From assembly GCF_964340395.1 (NCBI RefSeq), contig NC_135566.1, positions 16,960,001-16,995,000 on the forward strand: 35,000 bases of DNA, given 5' to 3'. A program made the position numbers and the translations under genes. This DNA comes from Glandiceps talaboti (Eukaryota > Hemichordata > Enteropneusta > Spengelidae). Below are positions 10,539 to 35,000 of this stretch, in pieces. Position 1 is the first letter of the stretch. Each line of letters starts with the position of its first letter. The notes beneath the pieces are model-generated. The model made no database searches and was not told the origin of the DNA. It saw only the letters and a program-made list of their open reading frames with translations.

Positions 10539-10691
10539 TTGCAACATTCTGTCTAAATGAAGTGAACTAACGCATGTATCCATGTATCCATCAAACGCTG
10601 GCGTCAAAACATTGGCGCCCGCGTGTCTACCTCCGTTTGTAGTACTTCATTTAAATGCCTTATTTCATTTATTTTAGACAAAATGTAGCAA
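10539..10691. mobile_element. MITE-like inverted-repeat element, copy 1
   Basis: The left end reads TTGCAACATTCTGTCTAAAT and the right end, read inverted, TTGCTACATTTTGTCTAAAA. Both continue into GAAGT-type sequence, the right one after a short insertion. About 153 bp long, with a GC-rich centre (CATTGGCGCCCGCG). A related element with the same termini lies at 34549-34726. No coding capacity. Confidence 0.65.
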
Positions 10692-10855
10692 TAATTGACA
10701 TCTGTGTGGTTTTATCAAATGGAGAAGTTGAACTGTATTTTGAAATGCACTGTAGCTGTTTTGCATCGCGAATGACACTGTCGTCAGTACAGTCGCGAGC
10801 TCGAGGTATACAGCATACTTTAAGACAGAAGGTTGGCTACATTCATACATATTGC

Positions 10856-11390
10856 GATTAAAGCAACAGTAACGTATACACATTCTTCCTGACCGTGGCA
10901 GTACGATTTATCTTTTTACGATTTAACTTTTCCACCCATGATATGTCGCAAGTATTTTACTATCGTTCATTGATGGGCGTTAGGGCATCCATGGCCATCC
11001 AGTATTACCATTGACAGAATTCATCAAAGAGGGCGCTATGTTACATCAATTGCGCCATGTCTTATTACTTCACCTGTGTAATTGTTAATAACTGTTTTAA
11101 ATTTATTATTATCCCAGTGAATATCTTTCGTTTTTTATCTTATTTTATATTAATCTAAAGTGATCAATTTTGACATGGTCTAACAATGTATAATTGTGCA
11201 TTTTTGTAATTTATACCAATTATCATATATGGTTGAGAAATTAGCTTTGATTGAGAGTGTACATTACTCTTTAGTTTTTATTATGTTTCTATGTGAAAAG
11301 TTTTGATTGGACGAGTAGACATTATAGGCATTTCACATGAAACAACATTTTGAAAGCCGGTTTCGTTTGATTGTATAGAACTATTGTTAA
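10856..11390 (+). repeat. Otopetrin 3'-flank repeat, copy C
   Basis: Third, shorter copy, about 460 bp after the stop of otopetrin copy 2. It starts at AAAGCAACAGT, contains the GAGGGCGCTATG block near 11030, and stops matching copy A after TTGTATAGAACTA near 11385. The rest of the unit (equivalent to about 1890-2732) is absent. Confidence 0.8.
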
Positions 11391-11494
11391 TAAGTATATG
11401 AAATCCAACTAGTTGTGGCGTGGAGTATCGGGTGTAAACTTTACCTTTTGTATCGGAATGATGTAAATTATCACGAGGCACAGCGAGTGTACTG

Positions 11495-11496
<2 letters not shown>

Positions 11497-11539
<43 letters not shown>

Positions 11540-11563
11540 TGTCTGTCTGTCTGTCTGTCTGTC
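11497..11563. repeat. (GT)n then (CTGT)n microsatellite
   Basis: About 41 bp of GT followed by about six CTGT units, just past flank copy C. Confidence 0.97.
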
Positions 11564-12262
11564 GAATTACGATTTCTACTTATTCCTATACTAATAGATA
11601 AAATGGATTTTAATTGACATGTACAATGACTAATTATTGGTACTTTGAACTTGCACATACAACATCGTTGTCATCATTAATTTTTGTTTTACAATTATGT
11701 AAAATAAAAAGTTACTTCAGTTCTATTATTTCCTGAAACGTGTCTAGGTACAGAAAAGTAATCACTGGCAGAACTTTAAGCTTATATGCCGCAATTTACA
11801 TAGATTAACATCTTTCTCATGGGGACTTTTTTATTCGTAGAGGGTTGATCCAAACTAAAAGGGTACGAGGAACATGTGCAAATGGTTAATAATTTGAATC
11901 ATGCTAATTATCACCTGTCACAGGTGTTCACTTCCGTTACACACACCTTTTTGAATAAATTTCATAAAAACGAATTTGAGAAATTAGCCTTTGAAATGAA
12001 ACCCGTGTACACCGTTGTACAAATTTGTTGGTGAGTCATTGTTTCAGTCCTGGGGTCAAGCCAAACTCTGTCATTGGGAAAGAATGCCAGAAGGTTTCGT
12101 TTAATACGGTGTACCACACAGACAACTTAGTTGTCCGTGGGTGTACGTACAAGGTATATATCTTATGTATACAAAGGTTAGATTAGTTTTATCACAGACA
12201 ACAAAGAAGTTGTCTTACTTGTCTGTGGTTTTATGTAAGTATTTACTGCACACCGAATTACG

Positions 12263-12263
<1 letters not shown>
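11564..12263. other. Intergenic, no gene seen
   Basis: AT-rich DNA with two short hairpins: GACAAC-TTA-GTTGTC near 12121-12135, and CACAGACAA...TTGTCTGTG near 12194-12228. No coding frame with recognisable content. Confidence 0.5.
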
Positions 12264-12325
<62 letters not shown>

Positions 12326-12500
12326 ATCAATCGATCAATCGATCGATCGATCGATCGATCGATCGATCGATCGGTCGGTCGGTCGGTCGATCAACCAACC
12401 AATCAATCAACCAACCAACCAACCAACCAACCAACCAACCAACCAACCAATCAATCAACTAACTACCCACCTAACCAACCAACCAATCAATCAGTCGCTC
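12264..12500. repeat. Second compound microsatellite (CAAT/CGAT/CGGT/CCAA)n
   Basis: Block order resembles 6871-7103: CAAT units, then CGAT, CGGT, and CCAA-type units. The right flank 12505-12595 is homologous to 7104-7190 (shared TTACTTTTACATATTACATT), so the two loci derive from one ancestral unit. Confidence 0.93.
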
Positions 12501-12600
12501 GCCCACCCGCCATTTCATTTTACTTTTACATATTACATTGGCTAGCAATTCAACAAAACTATCGAACAAAAGACAGGGTTCTTGGAATTCCGCCTGACCA

Positions 12601-17945
<5,345 letters not shown>

Positions 17946-17996
17946 AGACACCTTAGATTTGATAGAGCAAGAGGGAGTGGGTTAGAGAGATAGAAG

Positions 17997-18134
17997 ACAT
18001 ACATACATACATACATACATACATACATACATACATACATACATACATACATACATACACATACATACATACATACATACAGACAGACAGACAGACAGAC
18101 AGACACACACACACACACACACACACACAAATAC
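17997..18134. repeat. (CATA)n-(CAGA)n-(CA)n microsatellite
   Basis: Lies 50 bp after the P450 stop. Imperfect GACAGA-type sequence continues to about 18256. Confidence 0.97.
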
Positions 18135-18694
18135 ACAAACAAACATGTGGGAAACGCAAACCCAAAGATAGAAAAACAGGGAGACAGACAGCGACAGAAA
18201 TACAGACATAAAGACAGACAGACAGCCAGTCAGAGGGGGGCAGCGACAGACAGATTTATGAAAAGGTTAATGACATTCAATTCAATTTCAAATTTATACG
18301 ATAGGGTTTTTTGCCATACAACTGAAATAACAAGTTTTATTGTTTTCTGCTCCCTCTTGTGTATCAATATACTCATTGTTTGGTTTGTAAGTTTTCAGTT
18401 TAAAACAACAAATAATAAAAATGTAATACATGACATGGGATGCAAGACCCACAATACTTTGGAGTAATTGAGATTCCTTTGTAATTTTACAATGTTGCAT
18501 TTAGTAATGGAACGGTTCTTTTACATACCTTCGCCAACAGGAGTATGTATGGAGGAGAGTTTTTTTTAGTAGTACTCCTGTTTATTTATTTATTTAATTT
18601 GTTTGTTAGCAAGATGTCTCCAAGGCTAGATGAGGATTTAGATGAAACTTTGTAGAATAATTGGCCAAAATTATCAAACAGGCTAGATATTTGG

Positions 18695-18854
18695 TAGTCT
18701 ATCTGCTAGACCTCGGATGTTCTTCCGATACAATACGACACACGACCGAACATCGCTATCGAGGATGGAACATCCATGTTCGGGCAATCCCTCACTGCGA
18801 ACTTCGTTCGCTTATAGCATCGAAAGAAAGCCCGAGCGTCAAGCAGCAAGACTA
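18695..18854. repeat. 160-bp dispersed repeat, copy 2
   Basis: Same orientation as the copy at 6658-6817. In this copy TTCGGGC and GCCCGAG can pair around the internal GCGAACTTCGTTCGC hairpin, so the right half is strongly foldable. The copies lie about 12 kb apart in unrelated surroundings, which suggests a short mobile element rather than a segmental duplication. Confidence 0.85.
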
Positions 18855-19140
18855 GATATTTGGCTCACGGCCACGAATGACCAAAATCTCATGAAAATTT
18901 GCCCGCACACATGAGGAATCAGCCTGAGCAAATTGTCACGAGTGAAATTTTGTTCAGCTAATTGCTCTAGTGTGCGCCTGACTTTTAAGTACAAAATGCG
19001 ATGAAATGCTCAATTTTTAATTTGCATTTTTAATTAAAGTGACATCAATTTAATTCATGCAAGTAAATGCTGGATGGCGACACCCATTGTAAGTAGCCGA
19101 GACTATTTATTAATAATCGTATATAAATATAGGAATATTT

Positions 19141-19308
19141 AAATATCTTACTAACATTGCTACATTTTATTGTCTGGTTCGAGAAATATGTTACATTGTT
19201 ACAATTTTATCGTTTGGTTCGACAAATATCTTACTAATGTTGCTACATTTTATTGTCTGGCTTGACAAATATCTTACTAAATATATTGCTACATCTTATC
19301 GCCTGGCA
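19141..19308. repeat. Tandem repeat, unit about 43 bp, about four copies
   Basis: Units share CTTACTAA..TTGCTACATT, then TTATTGTCTGG and TCGACAAATAT, with 10-25% divergence between copies and small length changes. Confidence 0.8.
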
Positions 19309-19884
19309 CCACACACATTGAAGTACAGTCGTTACATTTGACCCACTGATATGCCTGAAAACATTGTACGTTGACGTTTTTACAATTTACATCAGTTGAC
19401 TGTGATCTGCTAATGGGACAGCGGTACATGGCCTGGTAGGCCGAAGAAAGAAGGAATAAACGGAAATATAGCAATTTCGCTGAAAATATTCTGAAGCCAG
19501 ACGACGTTTTGTCTCAACTCAACGTACGTCGAACCATGTACCCTTTACCCGGCCTCCAGGGACGGTGGTATTACCAATCGTTATACGCTGTCCCCATGTC
19601 TAAACACCCACGCTCATTTTGAAAAAATGTGACTTCAACATACATCAGTGAAAATGACACGGAGTCTATCTGTACCCAATCCAGGTGTTAATTAGTTTAT
19701 TATAAAATACCCAGTCTAAAATCCGTCTAAACAAACAAACAAATAGAAATTAAAATTCGTCTTATATAGTATTCTAAGCGAGTACTTTCAGTTGATAAAA
19801 TTATACAGACGACTCTATTTTGACAAAATAAAAAGATACCCCATATCAGAGAATTGCATAGATTCTTTGTCAAAAAAACTCAAC

Positions 19885-20056
19885 GATTGCAATACAAGAA
19901 TGACGCAATTTGACACATTTGAATATTCATCTTCATTATAATATAATTACCATATAATTTACATATCCGAAACGTGGTTTTCACATACAAACTTGCAAAG
20001 GCTGACTCTGATCATGAATATTAATATATTCAAATTGTGTCAGTCAAGATTGCAAT
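19885..20056. mobile_element. Inverted-repeat (MITE-like) element, about 172 bp
   Basis: Left arm 19885-19930 starts GATTGCAAT and runs through GACGCAATTTGACAC to TTGAATATTCAT. The right arm, read inverted, starts ATTGCAAT and runs through TGACACAATTTGAATA to AATATTCAT. The arms are imperfect, about 45 bp each. No coding capacity. Confidence 0.55.
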
Positions 20057-20524
20057 AGTTCATTGAAACAAACAATTACATGTATAAAGTGATATCATTC
20101 GTTGTGATCGAAAAGTGCTTGTATTTTTTTTTCTGGAATAATTAGAGCGCCATATATTTTGACACCGTCTCAAGTCTAAAAAGTAAACCACATACAGAAT
20201 CCATACAATTCACACGAAAACTACAGTTCTCTCTACAGCTAAAACTTGTGATTCCCGTTAAATAATCTTCCAAGAGTACTAAAATACAATGTATTTATCA
20301 AATTTTCAACACTTTTCTGTATATACATATTGTATAAAAGAAGCCAATGTCTACAGCATGTGGATTTTCCATATACAGGATATCGATTATTTTTTCTCAC
20401 TCTCTCTCTTCAAAAACATAGCCTCTAGGTCGTTAAGAATTGATGTGCTAGGATTCATATGTCAAAGCACCTCATGTATTGTGGACAAATTGTTTAGATA
20501 TGTTAGAACAAGATTTTGATTTAA

Positions 20525-20544
20525 GCTGTGTGTGTGTGTATGTG

Positions 20545-20587
<43 letters not shown>

Positions 20588-20691
20588 CATTGTGTGTATA
20601 TGTGTGTGTGTCATTGTGTGTATATATATATGTGTATATATGTATATATATATATATATATATAGACACACATATATGTCTTCTTTCTTTC

Positions 20692-20750
<59 letters not shown>

Positions 20751-20760
20751 TTCTCCATGT
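20525..20760. repeat. Compound (GT)n/(TA)n/(CTGT)n microsatellite
   Basis: Alternating GT and TA blocks to about 20664, then CTTT and (CTGT)n at 20694-20748. Confidence 0.96.
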
Positions 20761-21301
20761 CTGGCTGCCTGTCTGTTTGTCTGGCTATTTGTTTGTTTGC
20801 ATATGTATGTGAGGAAAAAGTGTAACATAATTTATATAACTACTATCATTACATCTCCGAACTTCAATCTGTTGTGTTGTGTTCTGCATAACATTTTATC
20901 GACAGAAAGCATCATGGGTAAATAGATGGGCCAATGCTATCAGTGTAAGGTTGATACGATTCGATTTTAGGCACCTTGAAGGACAGTCTGAAATAACCGC
21001 CATAAAATATCATCAAGAACACAACAGAAAATTTAAATGAGAGAAGAACATATAGTAGCGTATTGAGGATGAAATCCCGGTACAGTATCAAGGTATTTGT
21101 TGTAAATTCGTAGTATCAAATTGCAAAAAAAAAGTTATATAAATTCTGTATCCTCAAGGCGGTATTTAATTAATTGTTCAGTTACATTGTACGGTCTTCC
21201 ATTTAAAAATTGTATTTCTTTTTCTTCCACCAATTAAAAAAATGACACATATGCAAATAGGTATGCCCACGTGCTGGTCATGTGATCAGATGTTTTCCAT
21301 G

Positions 21302-34206
<12,905 letters not shown>

Positions 34207-34548
34207 CTGACGAAAAAAAAAATACAGAATTCGAGGTTGATGATTTTTTTTATTGCTTTCTAGCTTTACTAACAGTTTGAAAAGTTATGTCAGTATTTGT
34301 TTCGGTCGAAGTGGATCCTGATCAAGGGTCTGTATCGTACTCTATGTGATCACTTAATAAGTACAAAAACGATTTGAACGTTCGACTAGTTTCACACCTC
34401 AGTGACCTTTTGATGAAGTTTGATTCGAGTAGAATTACTTACTACTTACAGTCATTTTCAAGATACCGTGCAGCTTGCTGTTTGATAAAACCACACAGAA
34501 ACCAACAACAAACTGCATGTGCCATACTTCAATGGCAAGATCACATTT

Positions 34549-34726
34549 GTGCTACATTTAGTCTAAATGAAATAAACCATTCAAATGTATTGCAGACACT
34601 AGAGCGCCAATGTTTTTCTTAGTATCAAACACCCTATGATGGGCACGTAAAATGTCCTTTGCGGTGTTCATTTGATGTCTGCATGGTAGCATATGTAGTT
34701 CGTTTCACTTAGACAAAATGTAGCAA
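34549..34726. mobile_element. MITE-like inverted-repeat element, copy 2 of the 10539-10691 family
   Basis: Left end TGTGCTACATTTAGTCTAAA; inverted right end CTTGCTACATTTTGTCTAAG. The right arm matches the left arm of the 10.5-kb element over about 50 bp. The centre contains GCGCCAATGTTTT, comparable with the inverted AAAACATTGGCGCC of copy 1. Confidence 0.65.
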
Positions 34727-34969
34727 GAAACTGTATTCATTCAGTCATGTTCATTTTCTTATTGGTTCATGCGTGATTGTATCATACATAAAACGGTATT
34801 GTGAAATTCACTGTATTTCTGCGACACCTGAAACATTTTACAAAATACTGCAAAGGTTACTAGAAAATCGTTTACTGGAAATGACAGTTTTGTTTTTTAA
34901 TGTAGACGTAATAGGTAAAAACTATTCATAATCGTGAATGTAAATATTACAACTCTATAGATATGTCGT

Positions 34970-35000
34970 AGTTTGTTTGTTTGTTTGTTTGTTTGTTTGT
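34970..35000. repeat. (TTTG)n microsatellite at the window end
   Basis: At least seven units; runs off the window. Confidence 0.9.

Larger units (their letters stand above)
18257..21301. other. Gene-poor intergenic stretch between two convergent genes
   Basis: No coding frame with recognisable content. It holds the 160-bp repeat copy 2, a 43-bp tandem repeat, an inverted-repeat element and a large microsatellite, each listed separately. It should also contain the 3' ends of the P450 and of the minus-strand EGF gene. Confidence 0.55.

Noticed and set aside
12141-12545. 134-codon frame with NQSI and DRSI repeats
   Set aside because: Product of the compound microsatellite; no domain.
20462-20925. 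Frames of CVYIYI and TDRQ type on both strands
   Set aside because: Microsatellite translation.

Overview
This window is animal nuclear DNA. It has split genes with GT-AG introns, a microsomal cytochrome P450, a modular EGF/CUB membrane protein, otopetrin proton channels, non-LTR retrotransposon debris and very many microsatellites. AT-rich intergenic DNA, long tetranucleotide arrays and Notch-type EGF domains on phase-1 exons fit an invertebrate deuterostome (hemichordate, echinoderm or cephalochordate), but the phylum cannot be fixed from the sequence alone.

Left part (1-11.4 kb, + strand): two tandem otopetrin-like genes. The first is cut by the window edge (1-1438). The second is complete and intronless (8339-10396, 685 aa). 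They are near-identical except for one non-homologous cytoplasmic linker. Three related copies of otopetrin 3'-flank DNA (1471-2732, 2797-4748, 10856-11390) show that the duplication unit was copied at least once more, leaving one flank without a gene. Between the genes lie a decayed CR1/L2-like retrotransposon on the minus strand (5323-6660), a 160-bp dispersed repeat and a compound microsatellite. The last two each have a second copy elsewhere in the window.

Middle part (14.0-17.9 kb, + strand): a complete five-exon clan-2-like cytochrome P450 of 499 aa. All introns are phase 1 and each carries simple repeats. In intron 3 the microsatellite itself forms the polypyrimidine tract of the acceptor. 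A gene-poor stretch of about 3.3 kb follows (18.0-21.3 kb).

Right part (21.3-35.0 kb, - strand): the 3' portion of a large gene. Twelve coding exons were reconstructed, all joined in phase 1. They encode EGF-EGF-CUB-EGFx8, then a single transmembrane segment and a short basic cytoplasmic tail. The 5' end lies beyond the window. Its introns hold foldback and MITE-like elements, including a perfect 151-bp palindrome embedded in (TA)n arrays, and a three-half-site DR1-type nuclear receptor motif.

The three loci show no sign of acting in one pathway. The most unusual content is the non-coding architecture: several apparently uncatalogued short inverted-repeat families, and repeat-built regulatory or splice signals. 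Most short open frames in the window are translations of microsatellites and are not genes.
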